Source: Sulfitobacter geojensis (lineage in GTDB: Bacteria > Pseudomonadota > Alphaproteobacteria > Rhodobacterales > Rhodobacteraceae). Taken from it: 64,000 nt of DNA. This document shows, one piece after another, positions 52,907 to 62,209 of this stretch. The stretch is taken from positions 310,001 to 374,000 of the forward strand of contig NZ_JASE01000005.1 of the NCBI RefSeq assembly GCF_000622325.1. The letters run 5' to 3'. The position numbers and the translations under genes are program-made. The stretch's first letter is position 1. Each line of letters opens with the position of its first letter. The notes under the pieces were generated by a model, which was not told where the DNA came from, ran no database searches, and saw nothing but the letters and a program-made list of their open reading frames with translations.

Positions 52907-55375
52907 ATGAGCGATACAGACGGCAGAAAAACATTGGGTCTGGGCGGTTCGCGTCCCAGCAACGTAAAGCAGAGCTTTAGCCACGGGCGTACCAAGAACG
53001 TCGTGGTCGAAACCAAGCGCAAACGCGTTGTGGTGCCAAAGCCGGGTGGGCAAAAGCCAACCGGGCCGGGTGCCGGACCTGTGGGCGACCCTTCCAAACG
53101 TCCTGCGGGCATTACAGACGCACAGATGGAGCGCCGTTTGAAGGCGGTTCAGGCCGCCAAGGCACGTGAAGCCGAAGAGGCCGCCGCCCGTTTGGCAGAG
53201 GAGAAGGCCCGCGCGGAAGACCGCGAGCGCCGTCGTGCCGAGATTGATGCGAAAGAAAAGGCAGATCGCGAGCGCGAGGAAAGCCTGAAGGCAAAAGCCG
53301 AAGAAGAAGCGCAGGCCAAGCGTGACGCAGAAGCCGCTGCACAGGCAGCTGCTGCCGCACCTGCAGCGCCAGCTGCTGCGCGGCCGACGCCTAACAAGGT
53401 GGCACCGGGGCCGGCGGTTCGCAAAACCGAACGTGACCGCGAAGAAACCAACAAAAAGAACCGCACTGACGATCGCCGTTCTGGCAAACTGACAGTGAAT
53501 CAGGCGCTTACAGGTGGTGAAGGCGGGCGCCAGCGTTCGATGGCCGCAATGAAGCGCAAACAAGAGCGTCAGCGCCAAAAAGCGATGGGCGGCAACGTCG
53601 AGCGCGAAAAGATCATCCGCGAAGTGCAATTGCCCCCTGCGATCGTTGTGTCCGAGCTTGCGGCCCGTATGGCCGAAAAGACCGGTGCGGTTGTGAAGGC
53701 GTTGATGACCAACGGCATGATGGTGACGCAGAACGAAACCATTGATGCGGATACCGCTGAATTGATCATCGAGGAATTCGGCCACAAAGTTGTGCGCGTT
53801 TCCGATGCCGACGTTGAAGATGTGATCAAAGAGATCGAAGACGATCCGAAAGATCTGGTAGGTCGTCCACCGGTCATTACAATCATGGGCCACGTTGACC
53901 ACGGTAAAACGTCCTTGCTTGACGCAATCCGTAACGCGAAAGTTGTCGCGGGCGAAGCGGGCGGCATCACGCAGCACATCGGTGCCTATCAGGTCACAAC
54001 CGATGGCGGCCAAGTGCTTTCGTTCCTTGATACACCGGGCCACGCGGCATTTACGTCGATGCGTTCGCGCGGTGCTCAGGTGACCGACATTGTTGTTCTG
54101 GTGGTTGCGGCGGATGACGCTGTGATGCCTCAGACAATCGAAGCGATTGCGCATGCGAAAGCGGCAAAAGTGCCAATGATCGTGGCGATCAACAAGATCG
54201 ACAAACCTGCCGCTGATGCCATGAAGGTGCGGACAGACCTGCTGCAGCACGAGGTGATCGTGGAACAGATGTCTGGTGAGGTGCAGGACGTTGAGGTTTC
54301 TGCAACCACCGGTCAGGGTTTGGATCAACTGTTGGAAGCCATTGCGTTGCAAGCTGAGTTGCTTGAACTTAAGGCCAACCCGAACCGCGCCGCGGTTGGT
54401 GCCGTGATCGAAGCGCAGCTTGACGTGGGTCGCGGCCCTGTTGCGACTGTTCTGGTTCAGAACGGTACGTTGCGCCAAGGCGACATCTTTGTTGTGGGTG
54501 AGCAGTACGGTAAGGTCCGCGCGCTGATCGACGATCAGGGCAACCGCGTGAAAGAAGCGGGCCCATCGGTTCCGGTTGAGGTTCTGGGCCTGAACGGCAC
54601 ACCCGAAGCGGGCGACGTTTTGAACGTAACCAGCACCGAAGCGCAGGCGCGCGAGATCGCGGATTACCGTGCAAGTGCTGCCAAAGACAAACGCGCAGCG
54701 GCCGGTGCGGCGACGACGCTGGAACAGTTGATGGCAAATGCCAAGGCGAACGAAGACATCAGCGAACTGCCGATCCTGCTGAAAGCGGATGTTCAGGGGT
54801 CTGCTGAAGCGATCGTTCAGGCGATGGAGAAAATCGGCAACGACGAGGTACGCGTGCGCGTTCTACACTCAGGTGTGGGTGCGATCACCGAAACCGATGT
54901 TGGGTTGGCCGAAGCCTCCGGTGCGCCGATCATGGGCTTTAACGTGCGTGCGAACGCATCTGCGCGTAACACGGCGAACCAGAAAGGTGTCGAGATCCGC
55001 TATTACTCGGTCATCTATGATTTGGTTGACGACGTGAAAGCCGCTGCCTCTGGCCTGCTTAGCAACGAGATCAAAGAAAACTTCATCGGATATGCGAATA
55101 TCAAAGAAGTGTTCAAGGTCACGGGTATTGGTAAGGTTGCCGGTTGTCTTGTCACCGAAGGTGTGGCGCGTCGTTCTGCCGGTGTGCGTTTGCTGCGCGA
55201 CAACGTGGTAATCCACGAAGGGACGCTCAAGACTCTCAAGCGTTTCAAGGATGAGGTGCCAGAAGTGCAGTCCGGTCAGGAATGCGGCATGGCCTTTGAG
55301 AACTACGAAGACATTCGTCCAGATGACGTGATCGAAATCTTCACCCGTGAAGAAGTCACGCGGACATTGAAATAA
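52907..55375 (+). CDS. infB: Translation initiation factor IF-2
   Basis: GTPase that brings initiator tRNA to the 30S subunit. The 822-residue protein has a long charged, Ala/Glu/Lys-rich N-terminal region (to ~residue 230), the IF2 N domain ([23 protein letters not shown]), the G domain with [22 protein letters not shown] and NKIDKP, and domains II-IV including [18 protein letters not shown] hairpin terminator follows the stop. Confidence 0.98.
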   Translation: MSDTDGRKTLGLGGSRPSNVKQSFSHGRTKNVVVETKRKRVVVPKPGGQKPTGPGAGPVGDPSKRPAGITDAQMERRLKAVQAAKAREAEEAAARLAEEKARAEDRERRRAEIDAKEKADREREESLKAKAEEEAQAKRDAEAAAQAAAAAPAAPAAARPTPNKVAPGPAVRKTERDREETNKKNRTDDRRSGKLTVNQALTGGEGGRQRSMAAMKRKQERQRQKAMGGNVEREKIIREVQLPPAIVVSELAARMAEKTGAVVKALMTNGMMVTQNETIDADTAELIIEEFGHKVVRVSDADVEDVIKEIEDDPKDLVGRPPVITIMGHVDHGKTSLLDAIRNAKVVAGEAGGITQHIGAYQVTTDGGQVLSFLDTPGHAAFTSMRSRGAQVTDIVVLVVAADDAVMPQTIEAIAHAKAAKVPMIVAINKIDKPAADAMKVRTDLLQHEVIVEQMSGEVQDVEVSATTGQGLDQLLEAIALQAELLELKANPNRAAVGAVIEAQLDVGRGPVATVLVQNGTLRQGDIFVVGEQYGKVRALIDDQGNRVKEAGPSVPVEVLGLNGTPEAGDVLNVTSTEAQAREIADYRASAAKDKRAAAGAATTLEQLMANAKANEDISELPILLKADVQGSAEAIVQAMEKIGNDEVRVRVLHSGVGAITETDVGLAEASGAPIMGFNVRANASARNTANQKGVEIRYYSVIYDLVDDVKAAASGLLSNEIKENFIGYANIKEVFKVTGIGKVAGCLVTEGVARRSAGVRLLRDNVVIHEGTLKTLKRFKDEVPEVQSGQECGMAFENYEDIRPDDVIEIFTREEVTRTLK

Positions 55376-55380
55376 AATCA

Positions 55381-55409
55381 AAGGTCGGGCAGAAATGTCC
55401 GGCCTTTTT
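55381..55409 (+). terminator. Terminator after infB
   Basis: AAGGTCGGGC and GTCCGGCCTT pair over ten positions with two G-T pairs, loop AGAAAT, then T5. It ends the rimP-nusA-ylxR-infB transcript. Confidence 0.85.
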
Positions 55410-55423
55410 AACACCACGACACC

Positions 55424-55454
55424 AAAAAAGGGGCCGCGAATGCAGCCCCTTTTT
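55424..55454. terminator. Second, bidirectional terminator between infB and the small protein gene
   Basis: A6 then GGGGC, an inner GC-GAAT-GC helix, GCCCC and T5. With the A-run on one side and the T-run on the other it can stop both the infB transcript and the leftward small-protein transcript, whose stop codon is 24 bases away. Confidence 0.88.
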
Positions 55455-55477
55455 ACGTTCCGGTCAAACCGGTGGAA

Positions 55478-55609
55478 TTAGTTTTTGCGGACAGGAGTAC
55501 CGGCAAATACAGTGTCATCGACTTTGACAGCGACACGGCCATCAGCCAAATCTTTCACAAAGATACCTTGAACGGATACACATGATCCAAGCGTGATTGT
55601 ACGCAGCAT
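55478..55609 (-). CDS. Unannotated 43-residue small protein
   Basis: Reads MLRTITLGSCVSVQGIFVKD, then LADGRVAVKVDDTVFAGTPV and RKN. ATG 55609 follows GGGGAG at a good distance, and a bidirectional terminator lies just past the stop, so it has the full layout of an expressed monocistronic gene. There is no signal peptide; the sequence alternates hydrophobic and polar residues like a small beta barrel or SH3-like fold and has a single Cys at position 10. I do not recognise a family with known function. Confidence 0.72.
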   Translation of the reverse strand: MLRTITLGSCVSVQGIFVKDLADGRVAVKVDDTVFAGTPVRKN

Positions 55610-55711
55610 TTTCTCTCTCCCCAGACAGTGGGGACAACATAATCAACAATTTGTGAACGCGCCAGTACATTGTTTCCCGATACGCGAGAATCTCAATAGA
55701 ACTCTAACTTA

Positions 55712-56110
55712 TCAAAGCCAGTCCCGCAAAATGGGGATCAGCGGGACGTCTGCCGCGGGCATCGGATAATCGCGTAGGTCTTTTGCGTGGACCCATTTTA
55801 AAGCCTGATTCTCTTTCGAATAAGGCGTTCCTTCCCACTTCCGGCAGGCAAACAGCGGCATCAAAAGATGAAAATCGTCGTAGCTGTGGCTGGCAAAAGT
55901 CAGCGGCGCAAGGCAGGATTTCCAGGTGTTGATGCCTAGCTCTTCTTCGAGCTCTCGGATCAGCGCAGCTTCGGGCGTTTCGCCTGCTTCGACCTTGCCG
56001 CCTGGGAATTCCCACAGACCAGCCATGGATTTCCCCTCGGGGCGTTGAGCCAACAAAATCCGCCCGTCTACGTCGATCAGCGCGACGGCCGACACCAAGA
56101 CAACCTTCAC
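55712..56110 (-). CDS. mutT: 8-oxo-dGTP diphosphatase MutT
   Basis: Removes oxidised dGTP from the nucleotide pool. A 132-residue Nudix enzyme with Nudix box GGKVEAGETPEAALIRELEEELGI and the MutT N-terminal VSAVALIDVDGRILLAQRPEGKSMAGLWEFPGG. It overlaps the argJ stop by four bases (ATGA) and is the last gene of the ppi-argJ-mutT operon. About 100 gene-free bases separate it from the small protein gene. Confidence 0.95.
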   Translation of the reverse strand: MKVVLVSAVALIDVDGRILLAQRPEGKSMAGLWEFPGGKVEAGETPEAALIRELEEELGINTWKSCLAPLTFASHSYDDFHLLMPLFACRKWEGTPYSKENQALKWVHAKDLRDYPMPAADVPLIPILRDWL

Positions 56111-57333
56111 GACCGGTAGTCCGCGTTGATTTCGATATAGCCGTGGGTCAAGTCACAGGTCCAAACTGTTGATGCTCCCGATCCAATGCCGATATCGACA
56201 GTAATCTGGATTTCTTCGCCTTTCATATGAGCGGCGGCATCTTCCTCTGAATAGGATGGGCTACGCCACCCGTCTTTGGCGACTTCAACATCCCCGAACC
56301 GGATCGAAAGCCGGTCCCGATCAGCGGCTGCGCCGGATTTGCCGATCGCCATAACAATACGACCCCAGTTGGGATCTTGCCCGGCGATTGCTGTCTTCAC
56401 CAGTGGTGAATTTGCAATGGCCATTGCGTGTAGCTTGGCATCGGCATCAGTCGCGGCACCGGTTACGGCAATCTCGACGAATTTTGTCGCGCCTTCACCG
56501 TCGCGCACAACCTGAAATGCAAGGTCTTGCATCACACCATGCAGGGCATCGCGAAATGCGCTATCGCTTGACGCATCCACGCCTGACGCGCCGGTCGCTG
56601 CAACGATCAGGCTGTCAGAGGTCGATGTGTCACTATCCACTGTGATACAGTTGAACGTCCGGTCGGCGTCTGCAGAAACCATCGCCTGCAATGCATCTTG
56701 ATCAATCAAAGCATCGGTAAAGATATAAACCAGCATCGTCGCCATATCCGGCGCAATCATGCCGGACCCTTTGGCTATACCCGCGATAGAAACGGTTTTT
56801 CCGCCAACATTCACCGTCGCACACGCACCTTTGGCATAGGTGTCGGTGGTCATGATTGCCCGCGCCGCCTGTGCAATATGGCCTGCGTCCAATCCGGATT
56901 TGGCATCCTCTATCACGGAGGTCACCCGTTCAAAAGGCAGGGGTTCGCCGATCACACCGGTCGAGGACGTAAACACACGCGATTGCGGCAGGTCGCAGAC
57001 CTTGGCCACGCAGGCGGTGATTGCCTCGACGGCTTCGATGCCGCGACGACCGGTAAAGGCATTGGCGTTGCCCGAATTCACGAGGATCGCCGCGCCTTCG
57101 TCGGATTTTTGGCCAATCTTGGTTTGGCAATCCAATACGGGGGCGGCACGGGTTTGCGACCGGGTGAATACACCCGCAATCGCGGTGCCGGGTGCCATCT
57201 GCGCCAACATAACATCCGTGCGTCCCTGATATTTGACGCCCGCAGCGATGGTGGCAAATTGCACACCTTCAATCACAGGCAAATCAGGGAAACCGGACGG
57301 TGCCAGCGGCGATACCTTTGTGATGTTTCCCAA
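56107..57333 (-). CDS. argJ: Bifunctional glutamate N-acetyltransferase / ornithine acetyltransferase
   Basis: Recycles the acetyl group in the cyclic arginine pathway. The 408-residue precursor self-cleaves before the Thr in KGSGMIAPDMATML, near residue 190, to give alpha and beta chains. FTSSTGVIGEPLP and NCITVDSDTSTSDSLIV are family motifs. Whether it also makes N-acetylglutamate from acetyl-CoA cannot be told from sequence. It starts five bases after the PPIase gene stop. Confidence 0.96.
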   Translation of the reverse strand: MGNITKVSPLAPSGFPDLPVIEGVQFATIAAGVKYQGRTDVMLAQMAPGTAIAGVFTRSQTRAAPVLDCQTKIGQKSDEGAAILVNSGNANAFTGRRGIEAVEAITACVAKVCDLPQSRVFTSSTGVIGEPLPFERVTSVIEDAKSGLDAGHIAQAARAIMTTDTYAKGACATVNVGGKTVSIAGIAKGSGMIAPDMATMLVYIFTDALIDQDALQAMVSADADRTFNCITVDSDTSTSDSLIVAATGASGVDASSDSAFRDALHGVMQDLAFQVVRDGEGATKFVEIAVTGAATDADAKLHAMAIANSPLVKTAIAGQDPNWGRIVMAIGKSGAAADRDRLSIRFGDVEVAKDGWRSPSYSEEDAAAHMKGEEIQITVDIGIGSGASTVWTCDLTHGYIEINADYRS

Positions 57334-57338
57334 GCGCG

Positions 57339-58187
57339 TTACTCCAGCCAGTCGATGTTTTTGATCAGCGCGGGGTCGATTTCCTGCTCTGACATCCGTT
57401 CCACATCTGCGTCATTGGTGATTTCTTCGATGCGGGTTTGCACAAGCGTCTGACGTACCTGCAGTTCGAGTTCTTCGCGCACATCGTCCAATGCGGGGGC
57501 TTCGGTTTTACGGGTCTCGTTCAGCTTGATCACATGCCAGCCGAATTGCGTTTCAACCGGAGCGGATACGGCGCCTGGCTCCATTGCAACCACGGCAGCT
57601 TCGAAAGAGGGCACCATCATGCCGGCACCGAACCACCCCAATGATCCGCCACCCGGACCGGACGGGCCAGTGGATTTTTCACGCGCCAGTTCGGCAAAGT
57701 CCGCACCGTCGTCCAAGGCTGTTTTGATCGTGTTCGCTTCTTCTTCGGTTTCAACCAGAATGTGAGAGGCGTTATATTCCTCACCCGCTTCCTGATCTGT
57801 GTATTGCGCGTCATAGGCGGCTTTGACGGCTTCCTCGTCCACGGGGGCCGCCATGACACCTTCGATGACTTCACCGGCTGTCAGCGAACGGGTTTCGTTT
57901 TCCAAGGACAGGGTCACACGTTTGGGCAGATCGCCCTCATATGTGTCGGCAAGCGCTGTTTGTTGCACCAGCTGGTCGAGGATACCCTTGAACAACACCT
58001 CGTCCGGCAGATCCTGATATTGCTGCGGCAAAGTTGCACGGGCAATGATCATGTGGCCCAAAGTGATGTCTTTGCCATTCACGGTTGCAACCACGGTATC
58101 AACGGTTGGCGTGTCCTGCGCAGCGACAGGCAGGGCCAATGAAACAGCCAGCGCCAAAGATGCCAGATAAGTGAGGGGTTTTTGCAT
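57339..58187 (-). CDS. Exported parvulin-type peptidyl-prolyl isomerase
   Basis: A 282-residue periplasmic PPIase with signal peptide QKPLTYLASLALAVSLALPVAAQ. The parvulin domain is at about residues 135-235: NASHILVETEEEANTI, PGGGSLGWFGAGMMVPSFEAAV and TQFGWHVIKLNE. The flanking helical parts form a SurA/PrsA-like chaperone body. ATG 58187 follows AGGA. It is divergent from secA, which makes sense as both serve protein export. Confidence 0.92.
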   Translation of the reverse strand: MQKPLTYLASLALAVSLALPVAAQDTPTVDTVVATVNGKDITLGHMIIARATLPQQYQDLPDEVLFKGILDQLVQQTALADTYEGDLPKRVTLSLENETRSLTAGEVIEGVMAAPVDEEAVKAAYDAQYTDQEAGEEYNASHILVETEEEANTIKTALDDGADFAELAREKSTGPSGPGGGSLGWFGAGMMVPSFEAAVVAMEPGAVSAPVETQFGWHVIKLNETRKTEAPALDDVREELELQVRQTLVQTRIEEITNDADVERMSEQEIDPALIKNIDWLE

Positions 58188-58226
58188 GGATCGTCCTATC
58201 GTTAAGCTCTGTACAGGGCTGCTACA

Positions 58227-58255
58227 TTGACAGCCTATGGTGCGGCCCTTACATC
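58227..58255 (+). promoter_or_regulatory. Probable secA promoter
   Basis: A perfect -35 box TTGACA, 17 bases, then TACATC. It predicts a start near 58262, so the mRNA would begin after the ATG at 58237 and carry a leader of about 100 bases. A CGCCCT-AA-AGGGCG inverted repeat at 58255-58268 overlaps the predicted start. Confidence 0.5.
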
Positions 58256-58362
58256 GCCCTAAAGGGCGCACACGCAAGCCACGTTCCCCATCTATCTATG
58301 GGCTGACTGAGGCTTGGGCAAGCACATCGCTGCGCAGAATTCAAACGTCGGCTGGAGAGCAC

Positions 58363-61083
58363 ATGCTGGGTATCGGAACAATCGCCAAAAAGGTCTTTGG
58401 CACGCCAAATGATCGCAAAATCAAAGCGACCCGCCCGCTGGTGGCAAAGATTAATGCGCTTGAGCCGGATTTCGAAAAGCTGAGCGATGAGGGTCTGAAG
58501 GACAAGACCGAAGAGCTGGCCAAACGTGCCATGGGCGGTGAAAGTCTTGACGATCTGTTGCCCGAAGCATTTGCCAACTGCCGAGAGGCAGCGCGGCGTA
58601 CCCTGGGCCTGCGCGCTTTTGATACACAGATGCTGGCGGCGATTTTTCTGCATCAGGGCAATATTTCCGAGCAGAAGACCGGCGAGGGCAAAACCCTGAC
58701 GGCCGCTTTGGCCGCCTATCTGAACGCCTTGCCGGGCAAGGGCGTGCACGTTGTGACGGTGAATGAATATCTGGTGCAGCGCGATGCGGACTGGATGGGC
58801 AAGGTGTTTGCCGCTTTGGGCCTGACCACAGGTGCGGCGATTGCCGGTATGAGCACAGAGGCCAAGCGCGAAGCCTATGCTTGCAACATTACCTATGCGA
58901 CGAACAACGAACTCGGCTTTGATTATCTGCGCGACAACATGAAGTCGAACCTGGACGAAATTCTGCAAAAGCATCACTTCTTTGCGATTGTCGATGAGGT
59001 GGACAGTATTTTGATCGATGAGGCGCGCACACCATTGATCATCTCTGGCCCGGCGCAGGACCGGTCGGACATGTATGTCACGATCAACAAGTTGATCCCG
59101 TCGTTAAAGCCAGAGCATTACGAGCTGGACGAAAAAACGCGCAATGTGACCTTTACCGATGACGGCAACGAGTTTCTGGAAGAACTGCTGCGCGGCGAGG
59201 GTTTGTTGGAGGAGGGTCAGTCGCTGTATGACCCCGAAAGCACGACAATCGTGCACCATGTTAATCAGGGCCTGCGCGCGCATACGTTGTTTACCAAGGA
59301 TAAGGACTACATCGTTCGCGACGGCGAGATCATGTTGATCGACGAATTCACCGGACGGATGATGCAGGGCCGCCGCCTGTCGGACGGGCTACATCAGGCG
59401 ATTGAGGCGAAAGAGGGCACATCGATCATGTCCGAGAACGTCACGCTTGCGTCTGTGACTTTCCAGAATTACTTCCGACTTTATGACAAGCTGGCGGGTA
59501 TGACCGGGACAGCGCTGACCGAAGCCGAAGAATTCGGCGAAATTTACGGTCTGGGTGTTGTCGAGATCCCCACAAACGTGCCGATTGCACGTGTCGATGA
59601 GGATGATGCAGTCTACCGTACCGTAGGCGAAAAATATCAGGCGATGATCGACAAGGTGAAAGAGGCGAACGCCAAGGGCCAGCCTTGCCTTGTTGGGACC
59701 ACGTCGATTGAGAAATCCGAACAACTGTCCCAGATGCTGACCGCTGCTGGCATCCAGCACAACGTTCTGAACGCGCGCCAGCACGAGCAGGAAGCGCAGA
59801 TCATCGCGGACGCCGGCAAACTGGGGGCGGTCACCATCGCCACCAACATGGCCGGACGCGGGACCGATATCCAGTTGGGTGGCAACGTCGAATTGAAAGT
59901 GCTCGAAGCGCTGGATGCCGATCCCGACGCCGATCCTGTTGCGATCCGCACGCGGATCGAAGCGGAACACGCCGAAGAAAAGAAAAAGGTGCTGGAGGCA
60001 GGTGGCCTTTATGTACTCGCCTCCGAGCGGCATGAAAGTCGCCGTATCGACAATCAGCTGCGTGGCCGTTCCGGCCGTCAGGGTGACCCGGGCCGTACCT
60101 CGTTCTTCCTGTCTCTGGAAGACGATCTGATGCGGATTTTCGGATCCGAACGGTTGGAAAAAGTGCTGACTTCGCTGGGCCTGAAAGAAGGCGAGGCGAT
60201 CATCCACCCTTGGGTCAACAAATCGCTTGAACGGGCGCAGGCCAAGGTTGAAGGGCGCAACTTTGACATCCGCAAACAGTTGTTGAAATTCGATGACGTG
60301 ATGAACGAGCAGCGCAAGGTGATCTTTGGCCAGCGTCGTGACATCATGGAATCGCAAGACCTGTCCGAGATCACGACCGACATGCGCCATCAGGTAATTG
60401 ATGACCTGATCGACACCTATATGCCGCCGAAAACCTATGCCGACCAATGGGATTCCAAAGGATTTGCCGAAGGTGTGGCCGAACATCTGAACATGGACCT
60501 GCCGATGGTCGCATGGTGCGAGGAAGAGGGTGCCGACGACGATGTGATCCGTGAGCGATTGATCGAAGCCTCAGACAAGATGATGGCCGAGAAGGCAGAA
60601 GTCTTTGGTGCCGAGAATATGCGCAACATCGAAAAGCAGCTGTTGTTGCAGGCGATTGATACCAAGTGGCAAGAACACTTGATGACGCTGGAGCATCTGC
60701 GTTCTGTTGTCGGTTTCCGCGGCTATGCGCAGCGCGATCCATTGAATGAGTATAAGAACGAATCCTTCCAGTTGTTCGAAGGGATGCTGGACAGCCTGCG
60801 GCTGGAAGTGACGCAAAAGCTGGGTCAAATCCAGCCAATGTCAGAGGACGAGCGCGCAGCGATGATGGAAGAACTGCGTGCGCAGCAGGCTGCGATGCAG
60901 GCCGCTGCGGCCGCCGCTGCCGGCAAAGACGCAGCTGGTGATGCGCCAAAAGCTGATGCTGGCACCGCCATCGCTGGTTTTGACGAAAACGACCCGAGCA
61001 CTTGGGGTTCTCCGGGTCGAAACGACGATTGCCCGTGTGGATCTGGCAAGAAGTTCAAACATTGCCATGGACGTCCGGCATAA
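58363..61083 (+). CDS. secA: Preprotein translocase ATPase SecA
   Basis: Motor of the Sec pathway, 906 residues. Walker [40 protein letters not shown], the helicase-like [19 protein letters not shown] and the C-terminal zinc motif [15 protein letters not shown] that binds SecB/phospholipid. ATG 58363 follows GGCTGGAGAG; the 42-codon in-frame extension upstream is basic and unconserved and would start before the likely transcript start. Confidence 0.98.
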   Translation: MLGIGTIAKKVFGTPNDRKIKATRPLVAKINALEPDFEKLSDEGLKDKTEELAKRAMGGESLDDLLPEAFANCREAARRTLGLRAFDTQMLAAIFLHQGNISEQKTGEGKTLTAALAAYLNALPGKGVHVVTVNEYLVQRDADWMGKVFAALGLTTGAAIAGMSTEAKREAYACNITYATNNELGFDYLRDNMKSNLDEILQKHHFFAIVDEVDSILIDEARTPLIISGPAQDRSDMYVTINKLIPSLKPEHYELDEKTRNVTFTDDGNEFLEELLRGEGLLEEGQSLYDPESTTIVHHVNQGLRAHTLFTKDKDYIVRDGEIMLIDEFTGRMMQGRRLSDGLHQAIEAKEGTSIMSENVTLASVTFQNYFRLYDKLAGMTGTALTEAEEFGEIYGLGVVEIPTNVPIARVDEDDAVYRTVGEKYQAMIDKVKEANAKGQPCLVGTTSIEKSEQLSQMLTAAGIQHNVLNARQHEQEAQIIADAGKLGAVTIATNMAGRGTDIQLGGNVELKVLEALDADPDADPVAIRTRIEAEHAEEKKKVLEAGGLYVLASERHESRRIDNQLRGRSGRQGDPGRTSFFLSLEDDLMRIFGSERLEKVLTSLGLKEGEAIIHPWVNKSLERAQAKVEGRNFDIRKQLLKFDDVMNEQRKVIFGQRRDIMESQDLSEITTDMRHQVIDDLIDTYMPPKTYADQWDSKGFAEGVAEHLNMDLPMVAWCEEEGADDDVIRERLIEASDKMMAEKAEVFGAENMRNIEKQLLLQAIDTKWQEHLMTLEHLRSVVGFRGYAQRDPLNEYKNESFQLFEGMLDSLRLEVTQKLGQIQPMSEDERAAMMEELRAQQAAMQAAAAAAAGKDAAGDAPKADAGTAIAGFDENDPSTWGSPGRNDDCPCGSGKKFKHCHGRPA

Positions 61084-61112
61084 AGCTGCCTCTATTCCGC
61101 CAAGAACTTCCC

Positions 61113-61141
61113 TCATCAGGGCCATAACCCGGCCCTGATGA
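61113..61141 (+). other. Strong hairpin after secA without a T-run
   Basis: TCATCAGGGCC and GGCCCTGATGA form a perfect 11-bp stem with a 7-base loop 30 bases after the secA stop. No U-tract follows, so it is not a standard intrinsic terminator; it may protect the secA mRNA 3' end or aid factor-dependent termination. Confidence 0.6.
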
Positions 61142-61186
61142 TGCGCGATCAATACTTCGAACGATTCCGTTTGAAGGGACAAGACG

Positions 61187-62191
61187 ATGTTGCGCACAAA
61201 GGAAATTCTGACTGCTATTGGGGCCCTCGGCTGTGCAATCGGCATTGGGTTTATCATGCAGAACTCTGACTCTGCGCAGGCGCTGTACGGCCCGACAGAG
61301 ATCCAACATCCCGAAGACATGCCGGAGCTCAAAGGTGCCTCGGCTGCCAATGCGCTATTGGACGTGCAGGAAATTAAGCTGACAAGCGCCGAGTTTGATA
61401 CGGGTATCAAGCTTCCCCAGCCCGAGGCCGAAGTGACGAAAGTTTCGACACCTTCGAGCGCATTGGCAGAGCCAAAGATGTACGAAACATCCGAAGCCAC
61501 ACCTGCGGCTACATGTGAAATATCCGCGCTGGCCCGTCCGGTTGCTGCCGCAATGGTCGATCTAAGCATGCAAGCCCCCTGTTTGCCCAACGAGCGCGTG
61601 ACAGTGCACCACAATGGTATGATTTTTACCGTCACAACATCAGCCAAGGGTGAAATTTCGCTACGCGTCCCTGCGCTGGCGGAAGAAGCGGTGTTCATCC
61701 TTGCCTTTACCAATGGTGACGGGGCGGTCGCGCAGACCACGGTTGAGGAGCTGGCCGATTTTGACCGCTCCGTTCTGCAGTGGAAAGGCAACACTGGCTT
61801 TCAAATCCACGCCCGTGAGTTTGGTGCCGATTACGGTTCTGCAGGACATTTGTGGAGCGGGGCACCGGGCGAAATCGCGGATGCTGTTTCCGGCAACAGT
61901 GGTGTTTTGACCCGTCACGGGGACATGCAGGCCGCTGACCCGTTGCTTGCAGAAGTTTACAGTTTTCCAAAGGCTTATAATGCGCGCAAGGGCAACATTG
62001 CTTTGAGTGTCGAGACGGAAGTGACCGCAACGAACTGCGGGCTGGAGATCGAGGCGCAGTCGCTGGAGATTCAGCCAGATGGCAAAATCAAGACCCAGAA
62101 CCTGACCTTGCCTGTCCCGGATTGTGATGCCGAAGGGAGTTTTCTTGTGTTGAATAATCTGCTCCAAGACCTGAAAGTCGCTGGCAAATAA
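61187..62191 (+). CDS. Secreted or membrane-anchored protein of unknown function
   Basis: A 334-residue protein with an N-terminal hydrophobic segment (LTAIGALGCAIGIGFIMQ) that is a signal anchor or signal peptide. A low-complexity acidic linker (residues ~35-105) precedes CEISALARPVAAAMVDLSMQAPCLPNERVTVHHNGMIFTV, a predicted beta-rich domain with paired cysteines. I do not recognise a characterised family. It precedes the PstS-like/OmpA gene by 18 bases and is likely in one operon with it, suggesting a joint role at the cell envelope. Confidence 0.75.
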   Translation: MLRTKEILTAIGALGCAIGIGFIMQNSDSAQALYGPTEIQHPEDMPELKGASAANALLDVQEIKLTSAEFDTGIKLPQPEAEVTKVSTPSSALAEPKMYETSEATPAATCEISALARPVAAAMVDLSMQAPCLPNERVTVHHNGMIFTVTTSAKGEISLRVPALAEEAVFILAFTNGDGAVAQTTVEELADFDRSVLQWKGNTGFQIHAREFGADYGSAGHLWSGAPGEIADAVSGNSGVLTRHGDMQAADPLLAEVYSFPKAYNARKGNIALSVETEVTATNCGLEIEAQSLEIQPDGKIKTQNLTLPVPDCDAEGSFLVLNNLLQDLKVAGK

Positions 62192-62209
62192 CAACGCCCC
62201 TGAGGTCAC

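Noticed and set aside
52730-54478. 582-codon open frame antisense to infB
   Set aside because: It mirrors the codon pattern of infB, encodes His/Arg/Cys-rich sequence without any family motif, and has no ribosome site. Long antisense frames are expected in GC-rich genes.
59389-60486. 365-codon open frame antisense to secA
   Set aside because: No recognisable domain, no start context, and secA on the other strand is beyond doubt.
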